From NCBI GenBank assembly GCA_002409975.1, contig DHOO01000092.1, positions 75,986 to 92,768 on the forward strand: a DNA stretch of 16,783 bases, written 5' to 3'. The notes under the pieces are model-generated. The model had not been told where the DNA came from, made no database searches, and saw nothing but the letters and a program-made list of their open reading frames with translations. The position numbers and the translations under genes were made by a program. This stretch comes from Firmicutes bacterium UBA5388. GTDB taxonomy: Bacteria > Bacillota > UBA4882 > UBA10575. This document shows positions 7,673 through 15,453 of this stretch, in pieces. Each line of letters opens with the position of its first letter. Within the stretch, counting starts at the first letter, position 1.

Positions 7673-7750
7673 TAGGGTCGTAAAAGCGCTTGAGGAAAAG
7701 GTGCTCTATAACAGATATCCACACTTTTCTAAGCAATGGACTATCTTAAA

Positions 7751-7779
7751 TTAATAACTTTCTTTAAAGAGAAGATAAA
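7751..7779 (+). promoter_or_regulatory. Candidate promoter of the phosphoesterase gene
   Basis: TTAATA (7751-7756) and GATAAA (7774-7779) are separated by 17 bases, each matching four of six consensus positions. The operator begins 3 bases after the -10, over the expected start of transcription, which fits repression by steric block. The hexamers are weak. Confidence 0.35.
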
Positions 7780-7781
7780 AT

Positions 7782-7793
7782 GGGAACGTTCCC
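7782..7793. promoter_or_regulatory. Perfect palindromic operator GGGAACGTTCCC (copy 2)
   Basis: Identical to the palindrome at 106-117, including the preceding T. Two perfect 12-bp copies in front of two transcription units strongly suggest one regulator for both. The CG-centred form is LacI-family-like. Confidence 0.7.
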
Positions 7794-7803
7794 CTTTAGG
7801 AAT

Positions 7804-7816
7804 GGAAGGAGGTGAT
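7804..7816 (+). promoter_or_regulatory. Orphan full-length Shine-Dalgarno in phosphoesterase leader
   Basis: The core AAGGAGGTGAT (7806-7816) is a full complement of the usual 16S rRNA 3' end, yet it is over 110 bases before the real start at 7928. It follows the operator by 10 bases, much as in the first leader. Possible roles are an mRNA 5' stabiliser or a leader-peptide binding site. Confidence 0.5.
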
Positions 7817-7927
7817 TTGTTTTTAAATGCCATAATTAGGGAGGTAATGTAGATTATAACTATTTAGTATCTTCGTTCAGTTGTTTTGTGTTTACTATTA
7901 TTTGAAAAAGGATGGTGTAAAATTATT

Positions 7928-10429
7928 ATGAGAAAAAGGATAATGTTGTTAACCATAACTTTTGTTATGATTGTTACGCTGCTGGGAAGTAATACCGTAG
8001 TAGCGCTAACCAAGAATGATAATCAAATCATGACGCTACACGGTAATCTGTTTCACCCTCGGAGAGGTCACAGTAATACGGTAGTCGGCGATATAATGTG
8101 GATTACGGGCGGTAGAGCCTATTATTCGCATTATCTTGGATGGGGACAGGATGGAATAAAGGATTTTGTAGATTTCCCCAATATAGAATGGATTAATTTA
8201 AAAACCGGGGAAAAGGGATATACAGATATCGGAACAGGTAAAGACTACTATAAATCTACAGCATTCATTACTAGCGAGGATAGCCCTTACATTTACATTG
8301 CCGCCAAAAAAAGAATGCAAAGATTCGATAGAGAAAAGATGGAAATAACCACCATGAAAGACATCGGTGTCCTCGGGAACTGGAATACAGGCTCCTGGGG
8401 CAAAATGAACATCAGTGGGAAAGATTATATTGTTCTTTTAGGTGAGGATGGGTTTATATCCATTTTCGATCCTACTATCGAGAAATTTATACAATTGGAT
8501 AGCATAGATCATGAAGTGCCCCCTGCATCTCTAGTTGACTATGGATATTCCGGCGTGGTAATCGACAATAAATTCTATATTTTCGGTGGGGGAGTATCCA
8601 TTGCTGAGACAATCGATGAGGATGAGGAAGGCGAAGCCAGCACCATGGCTTGGGTCTTTGACCCGAATGCTCCAAAAGGTACTCAATGGAAGCAGTTAAG
8701 CGATCTACCCGCGCCTACAGATGCTCCTTTTGTAGCGGCAGTTAATGGGAAAGCATACATCATCGGCGGGAGAAACATGGGGGAATTTCTGCCAAGCGTA
8801 TATGAGTATACTATTGAAACAGATACTTTCCTAAGAAAAAGCGACTTACCCTACGCTACCCAGAAGCATGCTGTTGCCGCTTACAAAGATAGTATTTGGA
8901 TAACCTGTGGTTATACTTGGGGTACTGAACAAGAAAACAAGTTAGGCTTTAGAATGCATCACCCTCATATAATGGAATATCGTCCCTTAATTGATGATGT
9001 CATAATGCAGCCTGGAGAGATGAAGTCGATCAAGGGCGATAAAATGAATATCAATCTTACTTGGTGTGATCCGAATAAAGTTACCGGAAAAAAACAAACT
9101 CTCTCTATTAACTGGCTTGCCAATACTTCTTCAACTGAAGGAGTAGTCTATTTACGCAAAAAAGGCGCAGTAAAGTTCAAAGCAATCAAACAGAAACCGA
9201 CATATTTTTATATGGGACCTACAGAAGCTCATGCGTATAATATTGTCTTAAAAAACTTAGCGCCGGATACCTTCTATGAATATTATGCTGAAAGCAAAGG
9301 ACCCAATCCGGTGAAATCGGAAATCTATACTTTTAAAACCAATCCGGTAAAACCAGATATATTTACCTTTATGGTATATGGTGATTCCAAAGCTCAATAT
9401 GATATCTTTAATGACTTAAATGGCGATATTTTAAAGATTCTTGATGAGAGCGCCAAGACAGGAGCGCCTGGTTTTACGGCTTTTACTGGTGATTATGGTG
9501 GAAATGGGGCCTTTATTGAATATGACGCCTGGTTTAATTATGGAGTTGATGGTAAGTCTAATAGTAAAGAATTGTTAGCCAGATATCCAATGATTCATGT
9601 ACATGGTAATCATGAAAGATTAGCGCCTACTTGGTGGAACATGTTTAACTTTCCTGTAAAAGCAATGAAGGGCTGGCCTGACCTTAATAATAAGGGGTAT
9701 GAAGAATACTGGTTTGCATATAACTACGGAAATGTTCACATTATCTCGCTAATGTCTGGTTATCCAAATCAAGAATTACACAGGCTACAGCTTGAATGGT
9801 TTAAAAATGATTTAGCAAAAGCCAAAAAAGCCAAGGAAGCCGAAGAAATTGATTGGGTTGTCGTCTTACTTCATCATTCAATCTATACTACCAGCACCGG
9901 TCATATGCATGACGTTTTAGAGACCGCCGGTCTAATGCGGGAAGGTGATCTGGTAGATATTATCGATACATCCGGAGCAGTCGATGTTGTGTTTACTGCT
10001 CATGATCATAACTATGAGCGCACAAAGAATATCAGAGGTTTCCGTTCTAAAGTTACAACAGAACTGGGAGAAGCCAGATATTATAGATTAGATAATGCAT
10101 ACGTAGAAGAAGGGTCGGGAAGATGTGGGGAAGCCACTGTGGGTAAAGGTACAATATTCATCACTAGCGCTGGCGCTGGAGCGCAGAATAGGGACTTATA
10201 TCCAATAGAAGAAGTTGGAGATAGTTCCTGGTTGGCATTTAGAAAGAATAATCCGGATATTAGCGAGGGAGCTTCCACCCATCCTGTTCACCATTATATG
10301 AAAATAGAAGTGACACCGGATACCTTAACGATTAAAGCTATTGAAAAGGATTCCGGACATCTAGTGGGGTGGGAAGGCGCGGATGATGGATTCAGTGGGA
10401 TATTAGACTCTGTTACAATCAAAAAGTAA
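7928..10429 (+). CDS. Secreted Kelch / Fn3-like / purple-acid-phosphatase-like metallophosphoesterase
   Basis: An 833-residue exported enzyme likely to release phosphate from organic phosphoesters outside the cytoplasm. Residues 1-26 are a signal peptide (RKR, hydrophobic core, probable cut after VVA). Kelch-type repeats follow, with GDIMWITGGR near 50, NKFYIFGGG near 212, GKAYIIGGR near 275 and a further repeat near 315-330. A fibronectin-III-like segment (NLAPDTFYEYYAES) lies near residues 445-470. The metallophosphoesterase domain has YGDSK (D486), TGDYGG (D522), GNHE (N561, H562), LLHH (H649/H650) and AHDHNYER (H692, H694), the order and spacing of purple acid phosphatases. The tyrosine ligand of GDxxY is replaced by glycine, so it would lack the purple chromophore. 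I start at ATG 7928 because the signal peptide begins there; its AAAAAGGATGG is 12 bases away, slightly far. No cell-wall sorting motif or lipobox is seen. The substrate is unknown; phytate-like or glycerophospho compounds are possible. Confidence 0.85.
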   Translation: MRKRIMLLTITFVMIVTLLGSNTVVALTKNDNQIMTLHGNLFHPRRGHSNTVVGDIMWITGGRAYYSHYLGWGQDGIKDFVDFPNIEWINLKTGEKGYTDIGTGKDYYKSTAFITSEDSPYIYIAAKKRMQRFDREKMEITTMKDIGVLGNWNTGSWGKMNISGKDYIVLLGEDGFISIFDPTIEKFIQLDSIDHEVPPASLVDYGYSGVVIDNKFYIFGGGVSIAETIDEDEEGEASTMAWVFDPNAPKGTQWKQLSDLPAPTDAPFVAAVNGKAYIIGGRNMGEFLPSVYEYTIETDTFLRKSDLPYATQKHAVAAYKDSIWITCGYTWGTEQENKLGFRMHHPHIMEYRPLIDDVIMQPGEMKSIKGDKMNINLTWCDPNKVTGKKQTLSINWLANTSSTEGVVYLRKKGAVKFKAIKQKPTYFYMGPTEAHAYNIVLKNLAPDTFYEYYAESKGPNPVKSEIYTFKTNPVKPDIFTFMVYGDSKAQYDIFNDLNGDILKILDESAKTGAPGFTAFTGDYGGNGAFIEYDAWFNYGVDGKSNSKELLARYPMIHVHGNHERLAPTWWNMFNFPVKAMKGWPDLNNKGYEEYWFAYNYGNVHIISLMSGYPNQELHRLQLEWFKNDLAKAKKAKEAEEIDWVVVLLHHSIYTTSTGHMHDVLETAGLMREGDLVDIIDTSGAVDVVFTAHDHNYERTKNIRGFRSKVTTELGEARYYRLDNAYVEEGSGRCGEATVGKGTIFITSAGAGAQNRDLYPIEEVGDSSWLAFRKNNPDISEGASTHPVHHYMKIEVTPDTLTIKAIEKDSGHLVGWEGADDGFSGILDSVTIKK

Positions 10430-10540
10430 ATGTATAATTACTTTAACCCGCTTAAGCTCCATAAAAGGTCACAGAGTATTATCAAGAACAGATAAGACTC
10501 GTGAATTGATATAGGGGAATAGGATAGCTTAAGAGGTTAG

Positions 10541-10613
10541 AATGAAAGGCATGTGTTGTTCAACCTAAGTATATAACTAAAAAGACGCACATGCCTTTTC
10601 ATTAATATTTTTT
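10541..10613 (+). terminator. Long-stem hairpin with T-run after the phosphoesterase gene
   Basis: AATGAAAGGCATGTG (10541-10555) pairs with CACATGCCTTTTCATT (10588-10603) with one bulged base. The loop is 32 bases, and TTTTTT follows at 10608-10613. It fits a Rho-independent terminator for the upstream gene, though the long loop and the position only 20-30 bases before the next start codon also allow a regulatory role in that gene's leader. Confidence 0.6.
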
Positions 10614-10631
10614 GAAAAGATGGAGGCGCTT

Positions 10632-11699
10632 ATGGTAATTATAGATGAAGATAGAATTAAACAAGCTATAGAAATAGCAGTAAATACTACAAGCTTGAAG
10701 GCTTTAGCCAGTTTACCTGAGATGGATGAACTGGAATTAGTTAATATCTATGATAACTTGAACCCAACGGGGGATAGTTTAAAGATGGTCCTGTTCAATG
10801 TAGAAAGAGGAACCTACTGTGAGGAGATTGAAGCCTATATGAGGTATCATCCAGCGCTCAAAGAAGCAGAGATTGTTTTCTTTAATGAATTAGACTATGG
10901 CCTGTTAAGAACTGGAAATATTAATACTGCTGCGGAACTTTCAAAAAGACTGCAGATGAATTATGTTTTTGGTATAGAATTTATGGAACTCACAATCGGT
11001 TATAAAAATAACCTTATTGCTTACGGAAAAAACAAAGAGGCTTTTCATGGTAATGCAATCATGTCTCGCCATAAACTGTATGATCCTATGATTTTACGAC
11101 TGCCGCTAGTATATGATTGGTTTAATGATAAACAGAAAAGATTCGGAACACGAATTGCGCTTTTTGCTAAAACAATGATTTATGACAAAGAGATTGGCCT
11201 TATTTGTACTCATCTTGAGAACAGAGTATCTCCCGAGGGAAGGGAGGTTCAGATGAAAGTTATCCTGGAGCAGGCTGAAAAACAGTTTGAAAATATTCCT
11301 GTCATTATTGCCGGTGATATGAATACAAATACATTTGATGGTTCGATTCCATCCGAGTCTGCAAGAATGTACGAGATTTTTAAAAGCGAAACCGATAGAA
11401 TCAATGCTCCTGAAAAATATGAACCTCTCTTTAAACTTGTTGAAAGTTATGGTTATGATTATAAAGCTCCGAATCTACCGGGGAAAATAACGAGGAGAAA
11501 GTCTATTGACGGCAAGGGAGACTTGCGGATGAACATAGATTGGTTCTTTGTAAAGGGAATGAGCTGCTCTGAGCCCGCAGTCGCTCAGACAATTTTTGCC
11601 CGGAGTGAACTCCCAGGTTTAGAGGGTATGGAAGAAAGTGAAGGGAGACAAATCTCTGATCATAATGCAATTTCCGGAAATTTCAGGATCAAAGATTAG
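10632..11699 (+). CDS. Endonuclease/exonuclease/phosphatase (EEP) family hydrolase
   Basis: A 355-residue protein of the fold shared by DNase I, AP endonucleases, sphingomyelinases and inositol polyphosphate 5-phosphatases. The catalytic set is complete: N56 in LFNVERG, E86 in FNELD, H194 in THLENR, D229 and N231 in AGDMNTN, and D343-H344 in ISDHNAIS. There is no signal peptide or membrane segment, so it should act in the cytoplasm on a phosphodiester or phosphomonoester with a divalent metal. I start at ATG 10632, preceded by GGAGG with 5 bases spacing; the ATG at 10620 overlaps that site. It lies between the secreted phosphoesterase and the inositol genes, which suggests a metabolic phosphoesterase more than a DNA repair nuclease. 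The 5-phosphatase signature PAWCDR is absent. The substrate is undetermined. Confidence 0.8.
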   Translation: MVIIDEDRIKQAIEIAVNTTSLKALASLPEMDELELVNIYDNLNPTGDSLKMVLFNVERGTYCEEIEAYMRYHPALKEAEIVFFNELDYGLLRTGNINTAAELSKRLQMNYVFGIEFMELTIGYKNNLIAYGKNKEAFHGNAIMSRHKLYDPMILRLPLVYDWFNDKQKRFGTRIALFAKTMIYDKEIGLICTHLENRVSPEGREVQMKVILEQAEKQFENIPVIIAGDMNTNTFDGSIPSESARMYEIFKSETDRINAPEKYEPLFKLVESYGYDYKAPNLPGKITRRKSIDGKGDLRMNIDWFFVKGMSCSEPAVAQTIFARSELPGLEGMEESEGRQISDHNAISGNFRIKD

Positions 11700-11875
11700 A
11701 AAACACCATAGTTGTTTTTAGAGTGCTAAATAGCTAACAGCAATAGAGTCCTGGATGTTTTGAAAACCAAACCAGGCGTCTCGATAAGCATTGTAGATTA
11801 TTCGTTGTGGCTAAATCAAGCATGAGAAAAGGAAATATTCCCCAGAAAGAATTAAAAGCAGATTTTAAAAAACTA

Positions 11876-11904
11876 TTGCTTTATAGAAAATGATTTGTTA
11901 TAAT
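11876..11904 (+). promoter_or_regulatory. SigmaA-type promoter of the LacI-family gene
   Basis: TTGCTT (11876-11881) and a perfect TATAAT (11899-11904) are separated by 17 bases. Transcription should start near 11911, inside the operator, and therefore downstream of the ATG at 11890. Confidence 0.8.
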
Positions 11905-11910
11905 ATACTT

Positions 11911-11922
11911 GTAAACGTTTAC
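11911..11922. promoter_or_regulatory. Perfect palindromic operator GTAAACGTTTAC
   Basis: A 12-bp perfect palindrome 6 bases after the -10 box, in an ideal place for autorepression by the LacI-family protein encoded next. Related sites lie at 14005-14016 and 15454-15465. It also resembles a CcpA cre site (one mismatch in the outer positions), so carbon catabolite control is an alternative. Confidence 0.75.
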
Positions 11923-11931
11923 GACAGGAGG

Positions 11932-12933
11932 ATGCTTGATATTCCAACTATTAAAGATGTTGCTAAAAAAGCTGGAGTTTCGTATGCTACAGTTTCTAGA
12001 GCATTAAATAATCATCCGGAAATAAATGAAGAGACCAAAAAAAGAATTATAAAGATTGCTATGGAGATGGGGTATCAACCTAATGCTATTGCTCAGGGCC
12101 TGGTCAAGAAAGAAACCAAAACTATAGGTTTAATAATTCCCGACATTACAAACCCTTTTTTTCCTGAGGTAGCGAGGGGGATAGAAGATACGGCTGTAGA
12201 AGCCGGATATACCATATTTCTTTGTAATACCAACTGGAATGTAGAACGAGAGGAACGCTATCTAAACGTCTTAATGCAAAAACAGGTTGATGGGTTAATT
12301 ATCGCTCCCAGTTCAGAAGAAGTGTCTCATCTTAAAAAGATCCTTGACAGTGGGATGAATACCATCTTTATTAGCCGAGTGATCAACCATGCCAATAGCA
12401 CTTGTATTATAATCGATAATATTCGCGGCGGTCAACAAGCGGTGGAGTATTTAATACAACGCGGTCATCAGCGCATTGCTTTTATTGGTGGGCAGGAGGA
12501 TATATCAACTAACCAGGAACGATTGCAGGGTTATACTCAGGCTTTAAAAAATAATGGATTAAAATTTGACGATTCCTTAGTGAAAACCGGTAGTTTTAAA
12601 CGTGACAGCGGGCATTATATCATGAATCAGTTCCTAAAATTGAAAGAGCGGCCAACCGCGGTTTTTGCCGCTAATGATCTGTTAGCTCTCGGCGCCATTC
12701 AGGCGATCAAAGAAAATGGTTTATGTATCCCTTCAGATATTGCGGTGGTTGGCTTTGATGATATTGAGTTTGCTTCCTTGCCGGAGATTCAACTGACAAC
12801 TGTAGCTCAACCTAAATATGACATGGGGAGTTTGGCTTTTTCCACTTTGATGGAGTTAATCAAAGGAGGGGGGTATTCTAGCGGGAGAAAAATACTGTTA
12901 GATCCGGTTTTAATTACTAGAAAAACCAGTTAA
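11932..12933 (+). CDS. LacI-family transcriptional regulator, probable inositol-module repressor
   Basis: A 333-residue regulator. Its N-terminal helix-turn-helix reads TIKDVAKKAGVSYATVSRALN (about residues 5-25), followed by a hinge helix with GYQPNAIAQGL and a periplasmic-binding-protein-like effector domain starting at GLIIPDITNPFF near residue 62. GFDDIEFASL near 280 is the usual late LacI-family motif. It is likely autoregulated through the operator at 11911 and likely controls iolM and iolN through related sites; an inositol-derived effector is my inference. The start is awkward. ATG 11890 lies before the predicted transcription start. ATG 11932 directly abuts GGAGG (11927-11931). An in-frame ATT at 11941 has better spacing. 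I give ATG 11932 as the conventional choice. The gene is 28 bases upstream of iolG and probably cotranscribed with it. Confidence 0.88.
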   Translation: MLDIPTIKDVAKKAGVSYATVSRALNNHPEINEETKKRIIKIAMEMGYQPNAIAQGLVKKETKTIGLIIPDITNPFFPEVARGIEDTAVEAGYTIFLCNTNWNVEREERYLNVLMQKQVDGLIIAPSSEEVSHLKKILDSGMNTIFISRVINHANSTCIIIDNIRGGQQAVEYLIQRGHQRIAFIGGQEDISTNQERLQGYTQALKNNGLKFDDSLVKTGSFKRDSGHYIMNQFLKLKERPTAVFAANDLLALGAIQAIKENGLCIPSDIAVVGFDDIEFASLPEIQLTTVAQPKYDMGSLAFSTLMELIKGGGYSSGRKILLDPVLITRKTS

Positions 12934-12961
12934 AATCAAGATCAAGGAGGGAGGAAAGATA

Positions 12962-13966
12962 GTGGGAAAAGTAGGTTTAGGGGTGATCGGCGCTGGCCGG
13001 ATTGGGAGAATTCACGCTCGCAACTTAAAGTATCTAATCCCCGGAGCCAAGTTAGTGGCCATCTCTGATATTATCGAGGAGGCTGCTCGTAAGGTTGCTG
13101 CGGAACTAGAAATTTCTTCTGTAGAAACTGACTACCATGACTTGCTGCAAAGGAAGGATCTTGATGCAGTGGTAATCTGTTCTTCTACGGATACGCATGC
13201 GCAAATTATTGAGGAAGCTGCTGTTGCGGGGAAACATATTTTCTGCGAGAAACCGATTGCTTTAGAGATCGACCGTATAAATCAGGCATTGGTTACCGTC
13301 AAAAAGGCAGGGGTTAAACTACAGGTTGGTTTTAATCGACGGTTTGATCCCAGTTTCAGAAAGGCTAAACAGTTAATTGAGAGTGGAGAAATTGGAACTC
13401 CCCATCTGGTTCGTATCACGAGCAGAGATCCGGCTCCTCCGCCCCTTGACTACGTCAAGGTATCCGGGGGTTTGTTTTTGGACATGATGATTCATGACTT
13501 TGACATGGCCCGTTTTTTACTAGGGGATGAAGTAAAGGAGTTAATGGCGGTGGGCGATTGCCTCATCGATCCGGCGATTGGAGAAGCAGGAGATATTGAT
13601 ACTGCTATTGTTACCCTCAAGTACAAAAATGGAGCGCTGGGCGCGATTGATAATAGCCGAAAAGCGGTTTATGGTTATGACCAGCGAATTGAGATTCACG
13701 GCTCAAAAGGGACTATTTTAGTAGGTAATAAAACCCCTACAGAGGTTGTACTTCATACTAAAGGCGCGATCAGCGGGGATGTGTTACTCAATTTCTTCCT
13801 AGAAAGATATAAGGATTCTTACTTAGCGGAGATGGCCGAATTTATTGATTGTATTAGGAATAACACCGAACCATCAGTGGGTGGAATTGACGGATTAGTC
13901 TCTGTTCAGATGGGATATGCCGCCCTTAATTCGCTTCAAACCGGAAAATTTGTCAGTATAGATTAA
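12962..13966 (+). CDS. iolG: Inositol 2-dehydrogenase (Gfo/Idh/MocA family)
   Basis: A 334-residue NAD-dependent dehydrogenase expected to oxidise myo-inositol to scyllo-inosose (2-keto-myo-inositol), the first step of inositol catabolism. It has the Rossmann motif GVIGAGRIGR (about residues 7-16), the EKP motif with K97, and DMMIHDFDMARF with D174 and H178. These match the Lys-Asp-His catalytic set of the Bacillus enzyme in spacing (Asp and His four apart). Length is typical of IolG. The start is GTG with AAGGAGGGAGG 7 bases upstream; the next gene is 107 bases away. Gfo/Idh/MocA proteins are broad and some act on other sugars, but the motif and the adjoining iolM and iolN support inositol. 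It probably shares a transcript with the upstream regulator. Confidence 0.85.
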   Translation: MGKVGLGVIGAGRIGRIHARNLKYLIPGAKLVAISDIIEEAARKVAAELEISSVETDYHDLLQRKDLDAVVICSSTDTHAQIIEEAAVAGKHIFCEKPIALEIDRINQALVTVKKAGVKLQVGFNRRFDPSFRKAKQLIESGEIGTPHLVRITSRDPAPPPLDYVKVSGGLFLDMMIHDFDMARFLLGDEVKELMAVGDCLIDPAIGEAGDIDTAIVTLKYKNGALGAIDNSRKAVYGYDQRIEIHGSKGTILVGNKTPTEVVLHTKGAISGDVLLNFFLERYKDSYLAEMAEFIDCIRNNTEPSVGGIDGLVSVQMGYAALNSLQTGKFVSID

Positions 13967-13976
13967 GAAATGATTT

Positions 13977-14003
13977 TTGCTAAAAGTATTTTATATTTAT
14001 AAT
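13977..14003 (+). promoter_or_regulatory. Candidate promoter of iolM
   Basis: TTGCTA (13977-13982) and a perfect TATAAT (13998-14003) are separated by 15 bases, slightly short. The operator-like site follows at once, as in the regulator promoter. Confidence 0.55.
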
Positions 14004-14004
14004 T

Positions 14005-14016
14005 TAAAACGTTTAC
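14005..14016. promoter_or_regulatory. Degenerate operator TAAAACGTTTAC before iolM
   Basis: It matches GTAAACGTTTAC at 10 of 12 positions, with the right half GTTTAC perfect. It lies one base after the -10 box, equivalent to the site in the regulator promoter, and so is a probable binding site of the same protein. Confidence 0.6.
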
Positions 14017-14073
14017 GGTTTATAAGCTAAATGATTCCTATGGACGAAAACAAAAAATAAGGAGATGAAAGTT

Positions 14074-15267
14074 ATGGGTAAAATGAGAGGAGTAACCTTA
14101 CTGGCGGATTGGCAGCCAAAACCAGAATTTAAGCTTGGTTCTAAGGACATCGATAAGAAACAGACGTATTTAGGAAGCCAGGTCTGGCGTAACCCAAGAA
14201 TGGAAATATTGGATCATGAGATTCCGGAGCCGGGTCCAGAAGAAGTATTGATTGAGGTCAAAGCCTGTGGTATTTGCGGTAGCGATGTCCATATGGCCCA
14301 ACCTGATGACAATGGCTATATCTTCTACCCGGGGTTAACAGGTTTTCCAGCTATTTTGGGCCATGAGTTCTCTGGGGTGGTAGTAAAAGCTGGACCAGGG
14401 GCGATTAGCAAAAGAACTAACAAACCGTTTACTCCGGGAGAACCTGTTACCGCCGAGGAGATGCTGTGGTGCGGTCAATGTAAACCATGCGCTGATGGTT
14501 ATCCTAACCATTGCGAACAGCTTGATGAACTCGGGTTTAATATTCATGGAGCATTCACCAAATATGTGGTTGTGCCTTCACGGGTCGTTTGGAGTCTAGA
14601 ACCACTCAAGAAACGTTATTCTGGCACCGATTTGTTTTTATCCGGTAGCTTAGTTGAGCCGACCTGCGTGGCTTATAATGCAGTAGTTGAACGTGGCGGT
14701 GGCATTCGTCCCGGTGATAATGTAGTCATTTGCGGCGGTGGACCAATCGGAGTAGCGGCCTGTGCTATTATGAAACGAATGGGCGCTGCCCGAGTGATTC
14801 TCTCTGAACCGATGAAAGAACGAGCTGAGCTAGGTAAAACACTGGGCGCCGATTATATTATTGACCCGACGAAAGAAGACTTTACCAGCAGAGTTTTGGA
14901 ATTAACAGATGGGATGGGCGCCAGCTTATATCTAGAGGCCACAGGCTTGCCCACCATAGTTTATCCCGGAATTGAACAGGCCATTTGGGAAGGGCGTACC
15001 CTCAATAGTACAGTAGTGGTAGTGGCTAGAGCTGAAGCTAAGATGCCGGTAACAGGAGAGGTTTTACAAGTGCGGAGAGCCCGGATCGTTGGCGCTCAAG
15101 GGCACTCCGGACACGGCACTTTCCCCAGAGTGATCGAGTCAATGGCTGATGGTATGGATATGACTCCGATGATCACGAAGAAAATTGGGTTGGATGAAGT
15201 TCCGGAGAATATTATTGCGCTACGTACTAATCGTACTGATTGCAAGATCACTTGTGTTATGAAGTGA
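14074..15267 (+). CDS. iolM: scyllo-inosose 3-dehydrogenase (zinc-dependent MDR family)
   Basis: A 397-residue medium-chain zinc dehydrogenase. By resemblance to the Thermotoga maritima enzyme IolM (TM0412) it should oxidise scyllo-inosose to 3-dehydro-scyllo-inosose with NAD in the cytoplasm. Visible features are CGICGSDVH with zinc ligand C68, GHE with H97 and E98, the structural-zinc cysteine cluster WCGQCKPCADGYPNHC near residues 131-146, and the nucleotide-binding CGGGPIGVAACA near 222-233. An acidic residue (LSEP) after the second strand favours NAD over NADP. The N-terminal tail before the first Rossmann-like strands is long, as in this subfamily. I use ATG 14074 with AAGGAG 9 bases upstream; ATG 14065 overlaps that site. 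It is a separate promoter unit with an operator. Generic sorbitol or threonine dehydrogenase is the alternative, made less likely by iolG and iolN beside it. Confidence 0.82.
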   Translation: MGKMRGVTLLADWQPKPEFKLGSKDIDKKQTYLGSQVWRNPRMEILDHEIPEPGPEEVLIEVKACGICGSDVHMAQPDDNGYIFYPGLTGFPAILGHEFSGVVVKAGPGAISKRTNKPFTPGEPVTAEEMLWCGQCKPCADGYPNHCEQLDELGFNIHGAFTKYVVVPSRVVWSLEPLKKRYSGTDLFLSGSLVEPTCVAYNAVVERGGGIRPGDNVVICGGGPIGVAACAIMKRMGAARVILSEPMKERAELGKTLGADYIIDPTKEDFTSRVLELTDGMGASLYLEATGLPTIVYPGIEQAIWEGRTLNSTVVVVARAEAKMPVTGEVLQVRRARIVGAQGHSGHGTFPRVIESMADGMDMTPMITKKIGLDEVPENIIALRTNRTDCKITCVMK

Positions 15268-15277
15268 TAAAATTCTT

Positions 15278-15361
15278 TAAGATAAGCTAATATCGTATAT
15301 CTGGATAAAAAGGTTAGTTTAACCTGGAACTTGGATGGTAAAAAGGTCTAGCTTATACTTA
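15278..15361 (+). other. Possible structured RNA element downstream of iolM
   Basis: TAAGATAAGCTA (15278-15289) pairs with TAGCTTATACTTA (15349-15361) with one bulged A at 15357. Inside is a second hairpin, AGGTTA (15311-15316) with TAACCT (15320-15325). No T-run follows. It may protect the iolM mRNA end or belong to the iolN leader. Confidence 0.4.
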
Positions 15362-15453
15362 ATTCTAAGGAATTGCATAATTAATTGATTTTAAATTTAA
15401 CCACAAGAAAAATCTACGATGCTTCTCGATTCACCTGGCTCTGATTTACATTA

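Larger units (their letters stand above)
7673..7927 (+). other. Non-coding region with promoter, operator and leader of the phosphoesterase gene
   Basis: No gene is seen in these 255 bases. A weak hairpin (GAAAAG 7695-7700 with CTTTTC 7724-7729) follows the kinase but has no T-run, so termination is uncertain. Then come a candidate promoter, the second operator copy and a perfect anti-Shine-Dalgarno complement, with only minute frames after it (TTG 7817 to TAG 7852, 11 codons; ATG 7827 CCA TAA). A GGGAGG at 7839-7844 is followed directly by ATG TAG (7847-7852). Confidence 0.55.

Noticed and set aside
7886..7927. Upstream TTG start for the secreted phosphoesterase
   Set aside because: It would place 14 extra residues, including two cysteines, before a standard signal peptide, and has no Shine-Dalgarno at suitable spacing.
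11746..11782. CCTGG...CCAGG hairpin as a terminator after the EEP gene
   Set aside because: The stem is short and interrupted and no T-run follows.
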